Positions 13,035-24,566 of a stretch of DNA of 64,000 nt are shown in pieces (position 1 is the stretch's first letter; every line of letters starts with the position of its first letter). Below the pieces are notes generated by a model. It was not told the origin of the DNA, searched no databases, and saw nothing but the letters and a program-made list of their open reading frames with translations. Position numbers and translations under genes: made by a program. Source of the stretch: Bretschneidera sinensis (Eukaryota; Streptophyta; Magnoliopsida; Brassicales; Akaniaceae); assembly GCA_023935145.1 (NCBI GenBank), contig CM043703.1, positions 21,811,227 to 21,875,226 of the forward strand, given 5' to 3'.

Positions 13035-14773
13035 TTTCTTCGGCGCCTGTAGTCTCTCGGGGTAAGGTACTCTAGGTATAAATGACCTAGGAGGGTCCTT
13101 CTCAGTAGGTGTGGCTGTAGATGGCTCAGCATCTCTCTTCTCTGTGTTGCCACTCCATTGCCCTTACTGCATAGCAGGGCTCTCTTCCACTCGATTGTCC
13201 ACTTATCTCCCAGACCTCAGTGTGACAATTGACTGTACTTGTTCCTCCCCGTGCGTAGGAGTTGATGAACTCTCAACCATAAATTGTCCTTTCGGGTTAG
13301 GCACGGGTTGACTGAGGAACTTTCCTTTCTCTCTCTCACCCAAGTGACTTGCAATTTGCCCTATTTAACTCTCCAGCTTGGCAAGTACTTGGGTGTTTAC
13401 CACTGTTGCACTCCTCACATCACTCATATTTTGGCTAGTCGCCTTCATGAACTCCTTAAGGGTGTCCTCTAGCGACTGTGAAACTGGCGCTGGTGTTTGA
13501 GTGGGTGCTTGGTAAGCAGGTGAAAGTGCTGGATGGACAAAACGACCATGATTTGGAATTTGTGGGGCAAATCCGAGAGGATATTGATTTTGAGCATGAT
13601 GAGGGCCTCCTTCCTGATTCATTGGTTGGTTCTGCCTCCATGAAAAATTTGGGTGGTTCCGCCACCCTGGATTGTCCGCCTCGGAGTACGGTCCATTTGA
13701 CTGCCTTTGAAAGTCATTGAAAGCATTTACTTGTTCCATAAGATACTCGACACAAGTCGACATTGATGGGCAATTCTGTGCTAGATGCATGGGACTAGTA
13801 CAGATGGAATAGCTTTTAACATTGAATGTGTTAGCAGCATTGATGGATTGGCTCACAGTGAGAGCATCAATCTTCTTGGTGAGGGCATCTAACTTTATCC
13901 TCAAGTCAGCGTCCTCCCTGACCTCATAGATGCCTCTCCTTTTAGGAGCACGAATGGACTTATCTCGACAGCTTGAAAAATCCCACTGCTGCGAGTTGTC
14001 AGACAACTTGTCCAATGCCATGTATACTCCGTCTCCTGTCAGACTCAAGAATGCCCCCCATTCATAGACTCGATTATGCTACAGTTGGGTTGAGTCAACC
14101 CTTGGTAGAAGAATTGAACGAGTCTCCACTTCTCATATCCATGTGGAGGGCATCTGATCAGTAACTCTTTAAAGCGCTCCCAGCTCTCAGAGAACTTCTC
14201 ATCCTCATCCTGAGTGAAAGAGCTAATCTCCTTTCGGCACTCATTCACTCTAGACATTGGGAAAAACTTATGATAAAATTTGCTCAGCAGGTTTTCCCAA
14301 GATGTAATAGACCCAGACGTGTTGGAATCCAACCACGCCCTAGCTCTATCATGAAGAGAAAAAGGGAAGAGTCGAAGATGGACTGACTCCTCAGAGAAGT
14401 TATGGAATTTAAATGTGGCACAAATGTCTTTGAACTTCTTCACATGGCTATAAGGATTTTCAAGATCTAAGCCATGGAATGACGGTAAGAGTTGGATAAT
14501 ATGTGGCTTCAGGTCAAAGTGTGTGGCATTGGTTGGTGGCAATACTATGCAAGAGGATGAGTTAGTCGCAATGGGTGCGAACAAATCCCTAAGGGATGTA
14601 GTGGAGTCCACTTTCCAAGCTCTAGGTTGTTTTACATGTTCAGGATGATTAAAATTCTCTCCTATCTCAACAGTTTCTCTCTCAACTAGTGCTCTTTTCT
14701 GTCTCCTAAGAGTCTTTTCTAAGTCGGGATCTAAATGTGTCAAATCTAAGTTCAAGGATCCCCGACCAAGCAT
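13035..14773 (-). pseudogene. L6 gag, broken
   Basis: Starts at ATG 14773, about 160 bases after the primer site. The first 242 codons (14773-14045) contain the retrotransposon gag domain (ARAWLDS, WENLLSKFYHKFFP, FKELLIRCP). One G is missing from a G run near 14053 (inferred from the way the frames join). The next frame (14048 onward) is open to a TAA at 13367-13365, where L5 has a Gln codon. Further in-frame stops lie at 13205-13203 (TAA after LRSGR) and 13034-13032 (TGA in APKK*GKYEE); L5 has both at the same codons. Gag would form the particle that packages element RNA. Confidence 0.88.
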
Positions 14774-14935
14774 ACACCAACAGAAAACAATGAGATACTA
14801 ATCAGCAGAAACAACAGAATAAAGCAAACACACAACTCACAATTTTTTTATTTTTTTTTTAAATAAAAAATTGCTAACTAATTAATAGAAAAAAAAAATC
14901 AATTCAGACCAAAAATTTTCACAAACCAAACAAAT

Positions 14936-14953
14936 CCCCGGCAACGGCGCCAA
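14936..14953 (-). other. L6 primer-binding site
   Basis: On the - strand the sequence TGGCGCCGTTGCCGGGGA begins nine bases after the 5' LTR end. From family knowledge this is the primer site complementary to the 3' end of tRNA-Asp used by Athila/Calypso-type gypsy elements. It fixes the orientation of L6. Confidence 0.85.
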
Positions 14954-14961
14954 AAACTTCT

Positions 14962-16348
14962 TGTGAGTTTTAAATTACTCGCAAGCGAATGAGTCGTTTG
15001 CAGTATAGTGTTGTGCAAGTGCGAGGTCGAATCCACAGGGAATTGCGTTGTGAAAGTATATTTTCAATCTAAACTAACTCTATCTTAACCTAATTCCGAA
15101 TTTCAGATGATAATTTGCAAAAGAAATTAAAATTAAACTAAATTGATTTTTAAAAACTAATAATTAAAACACTAAGGTTTCCAAATCCACCCCACCGAAG
15201 TTAAGCATATATGTTCTAAAAATATAGCCTATCAAAACATTCCATGAATCCAACTATAAGACAAAAAACAAATAATATCCCAACTAAACCAAAAGCATCC
15301 AATGTATCCGCTCTCAACAAATCACAAAGGAAATCCAATTTAATCGAAAAGCATTCAATGTATCCATCAGATGAAACACAAGGAATATCCAACAGACAAT
15401 TTAAACTCAATCAATTATAAGATTAACTCAAATAATTGACAGAACATTTATACTAAAAATTGTCAGATTTGTACAAGCAAATCTGAACTACTACGCCAAA
15501 CAACGGCGGGGCTTCATCTTCAACCTTAGCTGAAGAGTCTAGCTACTCATAACTATGAAACTACAATTCATAATAAAAGTGCTAAACATTTAAACTAAAA
15601 CAACTAAATGTAAATAAATAAATAAATAACTTTACATGGGAGAAATTCTACTCGCTGACGGGCGGCGCTTCCCCTCGTGGTGACAAAGCCTTCGAGATCC
15701 ACCAGAATGCTAGCGGACGTCCACCGGTAAACACCAAAGTGGCTTAGGAATTGTACATTAAAGATGAAGTGAAGAAGGGCTTATATAGGAAAATATCACA
15801 AGTGCAATATGCTTCCAATCCGATGTGGGATATTGCAGATTCCAGTTTTTGCTCTTTGACCTTTGTCTACTAAAACTGCCATAACTTTCTCTAGAAAAAT
15901 AATTTTATTGATCCGTAAAATTCTCCAGAAAATAGAAATCCGGATATTTCCAAGCATATATGGCTCATCTCATGGTTCTTTCTGAATCAATACAGTTAAA
16001 TCCTCAAAAATGGCTGATCTGTCACGCTGAAATCATGCACAGCCTGACCTTTGTCTACTAAAACTGCCATAACTTTCTCTAGAAAAATAATTTTATTGAT
16101 CTGTAAAATTCTCCAGAAAATAGACATCCGGATCTTTTCAAACATATATGGCTCATCTTCTGATTCTTCCTAAATCAATACATTTTAATCCTCAAAGATT
16201 AATGATCTGCACGAGCAATTCTGGCAATTTAGTGAAACTTCTTTCCAAGCTTGTAAACCTGTAAAACAACAAAAACAACTCAAAGTAACAAATTCCTAAG
16301 CTAACAAATGTAAATTGAAGGGCCAAAATATGTAATATTTGGCACTCA
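14962..16348 (-). repeat. L6 5' LTR
   Basis: Matches 6608-7994 over 1387 bases with scattered substitutions. The - strand TATA element (CTATATAAG) is near 15781-15788. The 188-bp tandem duplication is present at 15857-16210. Downstream on the - strand come the primer site and gag. Confidence 0.92.
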
Positions 16349-16891
16349 TCATTAAGCATTATATTTGCAGATTTGTGCATAATAATTCTAATGTTTTTAG
16401 TATAAATGTTCTGTTCAATTATTTGAGTAAATCTTATGATTGATTGCTTTTAATTGTTAAATTGGATATTCCTTGTGTTTCATCTGATGGATACATCGAA
16501 TCTTTTTCGATTAAATTGAATTTCCTTTGTGATTTGTTAAAAATGGATACATTGGATGCTTTTAGTTTAATTGGGATATTCGTTGTTTTTTGTTTAAAGT
16601 TTGATTCATATAATTTTTTGATTACTTTTATATAGAACATGAAAATATATGCTTTACTTTGGTGGGGTGGATTCAGAAACCTTAGTCTTTTTATCATTTG
16701 CTTTAAACCAATTTAGTTTAAGTTTATATTTCTTTGCACAATATAATACAAAATTCGGAACTAGGTTAAGATAAGGTTAGTTTAGATAAAATTATATTTT
16801 CACAATGCAATTCTCTGTGGATTCGACCTCACACTTGCACAACACTCTATTGCAAACGACTCGTGTGCTTGCGAGTAATTTAAAACTCACA
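16349..16891 (+). repeat. L5 3' LTR, right segment
   Basis: The L5 LTR resumes here after L6. The match to the L6 LTR (read on its - strand) runs through TTTTTAGTATAAATG and TTGGATATTCCTTGTG to the terminal CTCACA ending at 16891. The first 20 or so bases (TCATTAAGCATTATAT) have no counterpart in the L6 LTR. The following AGAAG (16892-16896) is the likely target duplication of L5 within the gag of L4. Confidence 0.85.
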
Positions 16892-18050
16892 AGAAGCAGC
16901 GAAGAAGATGGTGAGATGGCTTTAATCATCAAATGGTTTCATAGGTTCTTGAAGAAAAGCAAGAAACCTTACACAAAGGATCCCACTTCAAAAAGGGAAC
17001 CACTTGTGTGAAAAGCCCGGTTACATCAAGGCCGATTGTATGGTAACAAGCAAACCATATAGAAATTTCAAGAAGAAAGCTATGATAGCAACCACTTGGA
17101 GTGATGACGAATAAGAGGACTCCTTGGATAAAGAAATCGGATATGAGGAAATTGCTAACCTATGTCTTATGGCAATCGATGATGAAAATAAGATATTATC
17201 TTCTCCTTCTTCTAGTAGTGAAGAATTGTTATAAGTCATAAATGAAATGCATGATGAATTCGATTCTAGGAGCTCAACTCTTAAGAAGGAGGTGTCATCT
17301 CTTTCTAAAGAAATGATAAGTCTAAGAGAAGAAAAAAATAAACTATCATCATTACTTTATGATTCTTCTCAAGATTTCCTAAAAGATAAAAATGAAAACT
17401 TAAAGAATAAGATATTAGAATTGAATGGCACAATATCTAGACTCATGCTTGGAAAAGAAAAGCTTGATGAAGTGCTATCTTGCCAAAGATTAAGTGGAGA
17501 AAAATCTGGGTTAGGATATTCTCCATTAGGCAAGCAAAAATCAAAAGAGAGCTTATTCATGAAAGCATCATGTGTGAATGAAGCCTCTACTTCAAAGATT
17601 ACTAGCAAGGTCAAAAACATACCCTCAATGAATACTAACAAGTTTAGAAATGCTAATTCTAATGCATATACAAGAATGAAACATATCCTAGGAATTACTA
17701 TCATGGTTATTCTAGAAATAATATACATACTCATGAAAAAGCAAGCCTGTATCCTAGAAATCATCTTCATACATTTTCTGGAAATGACATGTATATTCAT
17801 ATTCCTCACAATAGAAACATGTATCCTAGGAACTCATATCCTAAGCATTATAGACATGCACAACTAAATCATCCTAGAAATTTCAATAACTATCATCCTA
17901 GGATTGTGCATCATCAACATGTTTATAGAACACCATATGCTGTTAAGAAAATATGGATCCCAAAAGGAACCATATTTTCAAGGACTAACCCAAAAGGACC
18001 CAAGAAATTTTGGGTACCTAAAAATGCCATTGTGTATCCTTGTGTGAGGT
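16892..18050 (+). pseudogene. L4 gag, C-terminal part, broken
   Basis: Aligns with the gag of L2 (opposite strand, 26460-27109). A zinc-knuckle remnant reads CEKPGYIKADC near 17009-17041; the first Cys pair and the His are damaged. Downstream is an acidic then coiled-coil-like region (KKEVSSLSKEM, REEKNKLSS) and a basic stretch with several stops and frame changes. A 206-codon frame at 17247-17867 is the longest open piece. It would bind element RNA in the particle; this copy cannot. Confidence 0.82.
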
Positions 18051-21000
18051 AGATATGTCTCCACACCAAGGAAAAAGATAATTGTTGGTACCTTGATAGT
18101 GGATGCTCAAAGCACATGACTGGTGATAAAAGTGTATTCAAAGAGCTAACTCTAAGAGATCATTGTCACCATTGGAGACAACACAAAAATAAAGATCATT
18201 GGGCATGGAAAATTTGGTAATGATTTCTCAACCATAGATAATGTATTGCTAATACAAGGTCTTAAGCCAAATTTACTAAGTATTAGTCAACTATGTGACA
18301 AAGGCAACAAAGTCACATTTGAAACCTCTCATTGTCTAGTTATAGACACCAAAAGTAACAAGATCAAATTTGTTGGCCATAGACATGAAAATGTCTATAT
18401 AGTTGATTTAAAATCCTTGCATTTCGAAAATGAAAAATGTTTTCCCACATTTAGTGAAAATCCATGGCTATGGCATAGAAGGCTTGGTCATGTGAACATG
18501 AATTTGCTTAAAATTATTTCTAGAAAAGATTTAGTCATTGGACTTCCCAAAACCAATTTTGAAAAAGACAAAGTATGTGATGCTTGCCTAATGGGAAAAC
18601 AAATTAGGATTTCTTTTAAATCAAAGAATGTAGTCTCAACTACTAGACCATTGGAACTTTTGCATATGGACTTATTTAGTCCAATAAGTACTATTAGTCT
18701 AGGTGGCCATCAATATGCTCTTGTCGTTATTGATGACTATTCAAGATATACCTTTGTTATTTTTATTGCTTATAAGGATGAAGCTTACAAAAGATTTGAA
18801 AACTTTTGCAAAAAGGTTCAAAATGAAAAAGGAATTTGTATTTCAAGCATTAGAAGTGATCATGGAAAAGAATTTGAAAACCAAAGTTTTTAAAAATTTT
18901 GTGATGAAAATGGAATTGATCACAACTTTTCAGCTCCTAGAACTCTTCAACAAAATGGAGTTGTTGAGAGGAAAAATAGAGCTCTAGAAGAATTTGCAAG
19001 AACAATGCTTTGTGAAAATAGTTTACTAAAATACTTTTGGGCTGAAGCAGTAAACACTTCTTGCTATATCTTGAATAGAATTTTAATTAAGCCTATGCTT
19101 AACAAAACTCCATATGAATTATGGAAAGGTAGAAAGCCTAATATCTCCTATTTTCGTATATTTGGTTGTAAATGCTTCATCCTAAATAACAATAAAACTA
19201 ACTTGGGTAAATTTGACTCTAAGACCGATGAAGGGATATTTTTAGGATATTCAACCTCTAGCAAGGCTTATAGAGTCTTTAATAAGATAACTCTAGTGGT
19301 AAAAGAATCCGTACATGTAAATCTTGATGAGTCTAACCCAATTAGTAGTAGAGAAGTTTCTTTCAATGATGATGCAGATTTTATTCCAAGAACGGAAACA
19401 CCTACTCCCATTGTTGACCCAAATGAGAGTCCACCTCAAACAAATAAAGAGATAGAAACTCTCAAATTGGACCAACCATCTACAAGCTGACAAGAGAATA
19501 GTCTTCCCAAAGATTAGAGGTATGTAAATTATTACCCCGATTGATCAAGTGATTGGTGATCCTTCACAAAGGGTAAGAACTCATTCCTCTATTAGAAATA
19601 TTTGAAATTATGTAGCTTATTTGTCTCAAATAGAACCTAAGACATTTATTGAAGCCCAAAAGGATAATGATTGGATAATTATCATGCAAGAAGAAATAAA
19701 TCAATTTGAAAGAAACAATGTTTGGAATCTAGTTCCTAGACCTAAGAATCATACAATAATAGGAACTAAATGGGTATTTAGAAATAAGATGGATGAAAAT
19801 GGAATAGTAACTAGGAACAATGCTAGACTAGTTGCTAAGGGATAAAATCAAGAAGAAGGAATAGACTTTGATGAGACCTATGCTCCCGTAGCTAGATTAG
19901 AAGCTATTCGAATGTTATTAGCCGTTGCATGCTTTAATAAATTTAAATTATTTCAAATGGATGTAAAGAGTACCTTTTTAAATGGCTTTATAGAGGAAGA
20001 GGTTTATGTTGAGTAACCTCTTGGATTTGAGAATCCTAGTCTTCTAAATCATGTCTACAAGCTTTTTAAAGCTCTATATGGGTTGAAGCAAGCTCCAAGA
20101 GTATGGTATGAAAGACTAAGTAAATTTTTAACTGAAAATAATTTTATAAGAGGTAAAGTAGACACAACCCTCTTCATAAAAACTCATATAAATAACACTC
20201 TACTAGTCCAAATATATGTTGATGATATTATATGTGTCAAAAGTTTGCCAAATGCATGCAAGGTGAATTTGAAATGAGCATGATGGGAGAGCTTACGTAC
20301 TTCCTTGGACTTCAAATCAAACAAATGAAAGGAGACATCTTCATCAATCAATCAAAATACACTAAGGACCTACTAAAGAGGTTTGGGATGGAAAGCTCAA
20401 AGCCACTTGGTACACCTATGAGCACATCTACAAAACTTGATCTTAATGAAGGAGGTAAGTGTGTAGATACTAAATACTATAGAAGCATGATAGGAGCTTT
20501 ACTTTATTTGACTGCAAGTAGACCTGATATAATGTTCAGTGTATATATGTGTGCTAGATTTCAGGCTAATCCTAAGGAATCACATGTAATTGCGGTAAAA
20601 AGAATCCTTAGATATATACAAGGAACTCAAACCCTAGGATTATGGTACTCTAGAGATTCATCTTTTGAGCTTGTAGGATATTCAGATGCTGATTTTGCTG
20701 GATGTAAGTTAGATAGAAAAAGCACAAGTGGAACATGCCAATTCTTAGGAGCAATGTTAACCTCTTGGTTTTTCAAGAAACAAAACTCTGTTGCACTATC
20801 AACCGCCGAGGAGCAATATGTAGCAACTGGAAGTTGTTATGCCCAAGTGTTATGGATTAAACAACAACTAGAAGATTATGGCATGAACTTTAAAAGTATC
20901 CCAATACATTGTGATAATACTAGTGTTGTCAACCTAACCAAGAACCCTATTCGACAATCTAGAACTAAACACATAGAAATTAGACATCATTTCTTAAGAG

Positions 21001-21149
21001 ACCCTGCTCAAAAAGGTGATATAAGTCTAGAATTCATACCTTCAGAAGATCGAATAGCTGACATTCTTACAAAACCTCTAAGTGAAGCAAGTTTTTGCAA
21101 AATAAGACTATCAATGGGATTGTTAGATTATGATAAACTCTATGTTTGA
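18051..21149 (+). pseudogene. L4 pol (protease, integrase, RT, RNase H), broken
   Basis: Copia-type polyprotein. The protease remnant has WYLDSGCSKHMTG at about 18086. The GAG-pre-integrase zinc finger has WHRRLGH...CDACLMGKQ near 18470-18600. Integrase has HMDLF, DDYSRY and HGKEFE, and after one stop (TAA 18891-18893) QQNGVVERKNR. The frame is lost around 19490-19620. RT runs from 19621 with TAA stops at 19843 and near 20014 and has YVDDII at 20217-20234; right after this box about 20 bases seem missing compared with the family, moving the frame to 20232-21149. RNase H has SDADFAG, STAEEQY and a C-terminal ADILTKPL. The last frame (305 codons) ends at TGA 21147-21149. Confidence 0.9.
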
Positions 21150-21778
21150 TTGTTTCATTTTGCATATTTAACATCTAGTGAAAGTGTATTAAACCTTATT
21201 TAATTACTCCCTCACTTAAGATGGCATAGATACACAAATTTGGTGCTAAGACTAAATACTGAAAATTTTCTTACGGGTCCAGTCGACTGGTAAGTCTATC
21301 TTAGTCGACTGGTAAGTCTCTGCCCAATCTTCCAGTCGACTGGTAAGGCTATATCAATCTTCTGGTAATCAAAAACCTTGTTTGGAGCCATTTTTTGAAA
21401 ATCTGTTAACTACCCAGTCAACTGGTATCCTTCTGCCAGTTTACCCAGTCGACTGGTATTACTACCCAATCGACTGGTATGTAAAATTTCTCAATTTACA
21501 AATGACCCCAGTCGACTGGTACCCTAACCCCAGTCAACTGGTATCGCAATTCTATATATAGTCTCTTCATTTTTTCTAGATTTTTATGCCATTTTCAAAA
21601 CCCTAAGCTTTATCTCTCTAAAAAATTTCGTCTTTTTGATAAAAAAAAAAAAAAACCCTCAAAACACTTTCTAAACACCTCGATATACTCATCCAAACCA
21701 TCCGTTTTAACTTTCTACAGTTGAAATCCCATTTTTTCATCAAAAATCCTTTTTCACCCAAAAAGCTGTTCTTCAAAA
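21150..21778 (+). other. L4 spacer between pol and env-like gene
   Basis: About 630 bases without ORF. It starts with AT-rich sequence, then holds the palindrome array and TATA box described separately (21279-21560), then a pyrimidine- and A-rich leader up to the ATG at 21779, including a 15-base A run near 21640. Confidence 0.75.
21279..21560 (+). promoter_or_regulatory. Palindrome array plus TATA box upstream of env-like gene (candidate internal promoter)
   Basis: Eight copies of the 12-base palindrome CCAGTCGACTGG or one-to-two-base variants lie at 21279, 21301, 21332, 21414, 21445, 21466, 21508 and 21530, followed by TATATATA at 21553-21560 and, 220 bases further, the ATG of the env-like frame. 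The same palindrome array followed by a TATA box makes up the promoter part of the LTRs of L4 (24046-24285) and L2 (28456-28748). Seen: the repeats, the TATA and their order. Inferred: that this is a working promoter for the env-like gene. Confidence 0.6.
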
Positions 21779-23047
21779 ATGTCCGACTGAATCCACATTA
21801 AAACCACCGTTGAGGGACCTCATGTGCCTACTAGGCCAAGGTCCACCAAATCTATGGCTCTAGATTCCCGAGGGAAGGGTGTGGCGGGCTCATCAAGCAA
21901 AAAGCCCAAAATAGAGCTTGATGACTCCCTGTTCTCCAGCCTGGAGGCGAAAGATAGGTATACCTCCGTTATCCACCATAAGAAGATCATGATGGGTAGA
22001 TTCATGGACTTCGAATCTATTCATCATGGTAATTTCGATATATTACCTGCTTTTGATGCCATACACTTGACCCCACTGGTCAAGATTCATGAAAAATATT
22101 ACCCGAGACTGATTTACCAGTTCTATGCAAACTTGGTGAAACCCAGTCCACTGGCTCTAAGGTTCAGAACCAGTGTAATAGGTGTGGAGTTTGAGGTCAA
22201 CACTGACCTCCTTATGAGTTTCCTGAGGATCCTTGTGGGAGGGATTCAATGGAGTCTGAACGGATGGCCAGACAATTTCAAGTATGAGGAGGCATGTCAG
22301 ATAGTTAGGGGTAACCCTAAATATGTGTTTCGACCCACTACATTTCACACATGTAGTGACATGCCCCTTGACTCGAAATTGTTCAACCTCATTGTGAATT
22401 GGACCATCCACCCGAGACTCGAGAGTCAAGGCTATCTATCTAAGATAGATATTGTATTGAGTTGGTGCCTTAAAACTGGGCACTACTTCCATATCTACCC
22501 CCTGCTACTCGCCAACATGATAAATGGGGAAGCAAGCGACTCTAGATGCTTTCCCTACGGGATGCTCATCACACTCATCCTCTAGCACTTTCGAGTGCCT
22601 CTTTCTGCCTCCGAGGCTCAGGATATCGGCCTCAAAGACATCATCAATGTCTTCTCACTAAAAAACATGCGGTGCACAGTTTGAGATGGCTTCATCTACT
22701 CCAAGACCGGGAAGCACATTCAGATAGGAGAGGACGAGAGCAGTGATGATGAGGACAATGGTCCGGATGCTGCTACTACTACTGCTATGGATACAGATGA
22801 CCGAGCACCTCCTATGGGTGACTTGAGTGCTAGTCAGGCTGGTTATAGGGATCTTCTTCAGGCTATCACGAGCCTCCAGCTGACCATGTAGTCCGACTTC
22901 CAGAGTTTGAGCTCCACAGTCGACGCTATACATCACAACCTCCGATCTCTCTAAGATAACTTTGAGCTGCACCGTGAGCATACCGAAGGCTCTCTAGCTG
23001 AGCTTCGAGATCTTACTCGTGGCCACTTCGACTCTCCCGTTCCTTGA
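21779..23047 (+). pseudogene. L4 env-like gene, decayed
   Basis: One frame of 422 codons runs from ATG 21779 to TGA 23045-23047, interrupted only by stops at 21788 (TGA), 22583 (TAG), 22682 (TGA), 22889 (TAG) and 22952 (TAA); no frameshift is needed. The central open piece (21824-22585) resembles the plant-transposon protein domain often annotated in Athila and Sirevirus third ORFs (segments RLIYQFYANL and WSLNGWP). The C-terminal third is acidic (GEDESSDDED) and then coiled-coil-like. No clear signal peptide or membrane helix is seen, so 'env-like' refers to position only. The role is unknown. Confidence 0.65.
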
Positions 23048-23729
23048 TTCATTTTTTCTATCTCCTTTTTTATGTACATATTGATGTAGTTTTTTATTGT
23101 TCTTAGCACGGACATATTTTCATATTTTACTGCATTTTGTACTTCTATTTCAGCTCTACGAAGCATGTACTGTATAGACTGATGATATATATGACTATGG
23201 TTTCTGCTTAAACTTGGTTAATATAATTTTTTTACACTTTCACGATATGGTTACATGCTTTATATCGCTTTATATTCGGATAAATGCTTTAAACTACTTC
23301 TGCATGTATAGAAACTTTTGGTTCTTCTCGGGAAGGCTTTTGAACACTGAATGATACCAAATTTTTTCATAAAAGTTTGTTTATGCATGCTCTTCATGAC
23401 AATGGTAACTATATAGCTTATTTTTTGGTTAACTGCCCACTTTTATGTTGTTGTGAAAACAGGGGAGAAAAATGAGAAAATGAGAAAACTAACTGTAAAC
23501 TCAAAATAGTGCATAGATTTAGGGGGAGCATTGCTCCAAAGAACTTGGTGTATGATTTTATATGTTGAGATGATTGGTTGGGTTGCATATAAACTATTTT
23601 TTATCTTTTTACAGGTTGGTTTTATTCAAAAAACAGAGGAGACTCTGCCCGATTTTTCAAAAAATCTAACACTTAGTTTTTAAAACTGTTTTCTCTCATC
23701 AGTTCTGTCATTATCAAAAAGGAGAAGAT
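23048..23729 (+). other. L4 3' untranslated region with two purine tracts
   Basis: AT-rich non-coding DNA between the env-like frame and the 3' LTR. A purine tract TTTAGGGGGAGC lies at 23518-23529 and a second, AAAAAGGAGAAGA, at 23716-23728 directly before the LTR. Multiple such tracts near the 3' LTR are a known Sirevirus trait; the second is placed to prime plus-strand DNA. Confidence 0.75.
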
Positions 23730-24045
23730 TGTTGACCTTCACCTATATTTTAATAATGACAAAACACAACTCTTATTCTGCTAACAAGGCTATCTAAGTG
23801 TATTACGCAATAAAAGCATTCAGCCAAGGATCAAGGTGTAAGAACTCAACCCGAATCAAACACAAAGTCAAGATAGAAGATCTAGTATCGGGACAAGGTA
23901 TTTAAACAAGTTGTAAATCACACTTGTTCAGGTAAAAAGCTTGTCTTATGGCTCCTTTTGAAAAAGTGTTTTTACAGAACTTTCAATCAAACATTTTTAA
24001 GTTAAAAACATTTCAAAACATGAAAACTGAGTTGATAAATAACTC

Positions 24046-24285
24046 AGTCGACTGGGTACTTATACCAGAAGACTGGTAAATGGGATAGTGTGTCCCCAGT
24101 CAACTGGGTGCTTCATACCAGTCGACTGGTATATTGGACAGACTGTCCCCAGTCGACTGGTAAGAACCACTCAGTCGACTAATACCTTCAACAGCCTTAA
24201 AAATGGGATTTTTAACTTGACCCAGTCCACTGGTACTAAGACCCAGTCGACTGGTAGTTCAAAAAATACATCAAGGCTATAAAAA
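24046..24285 (+). promoter_or_regulatory. L4 LTR promoter: palindrome array and TATA box
   Basis: Eight copies of CCAGTCGACTGG or variants at 24044, 24065, 24096, 24118, 24149, 24170, 24222 and 24243, then TATAAAAA at 24278-24285. Palindrome arrays upstream of the TATA box are a described Sirevirus LTR feature; their use as transcription-factor sites is inferred. Confidence 0.7.
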
Positions 24286-24477
24286 CTCACTCTATTAGCA
24301 TTCTAAAACGAGAAATTACACATTCAATCAAGTTTTTACTCAAGATACACAAAAGCTTTGAAATATTTATTGTCGAGCCATTATTCAAATTTTACCTTGA
24401 AAGAGAGATATTATTCAGTTGTATAAGCTTTCATTGTTGTCTCTCTACCATTTACTTTACAACATTTATTGTAAAGG

Positions 24478-24566
24478 GATTAGCTTCCGAAAGGAAGAGA
24501 TTAGCTTCCGAGAGCAAGTGATTTTGCTTCCGAGAGGAAGGGATTGGCTTCCAAGAGGAAGAGATT
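24478..24566 (+). repeat. Short hairpin repeats downstream of the L4 LTR TATA box
   Basis: Four imperfect copies of a unit of about 22 bases, GCTTCCGAGAGGAAGAGATT, each an inverted repeat CTTCC-gaga-GGAAG. The L2 LTR keeps three related units at 28141-28205. They lie in the transcribed part of the LTR, so they could form RNA stem-loops. Confidence 0.7.

Larger units (their letters stand above)
6608..16348 (-). mobile_element. Complete Athila-like Ty3/gypsy retrotransposon L6
   Basis: A full-length - strand element of about 9.7 kb bounded by two 1387-bp LTRs (14962-16348 as 5' LTR, 6608-7994 as 3' LTR). The order on the - strand is LTR, primer site, gag, protease, RT, RNase H, integrase, non-coding region, polypurine tract, LTR. 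It sits inside the 3' LTR of L5, whose sequence resumes on both sides. The LTRs differ only at scattered bases (a few percent by eye), so the insertion is fairly recent. The five bases on either side (AGTGT at 6603-6607, TCATT at 16349-16353) do not match, so no target duplication is visible. Gag and pol carry stops and frameshifts, so it would need proteins in trans to move. Confidence 0.95.

Noticed and set aside
21279..21541. CRISPR-like spaced palindromes
   Set aside because: This is plant nuclear DNA; repeats are only 12 bases with irregular spacing and occur in retrotransposon LTRs, with no cas genes.
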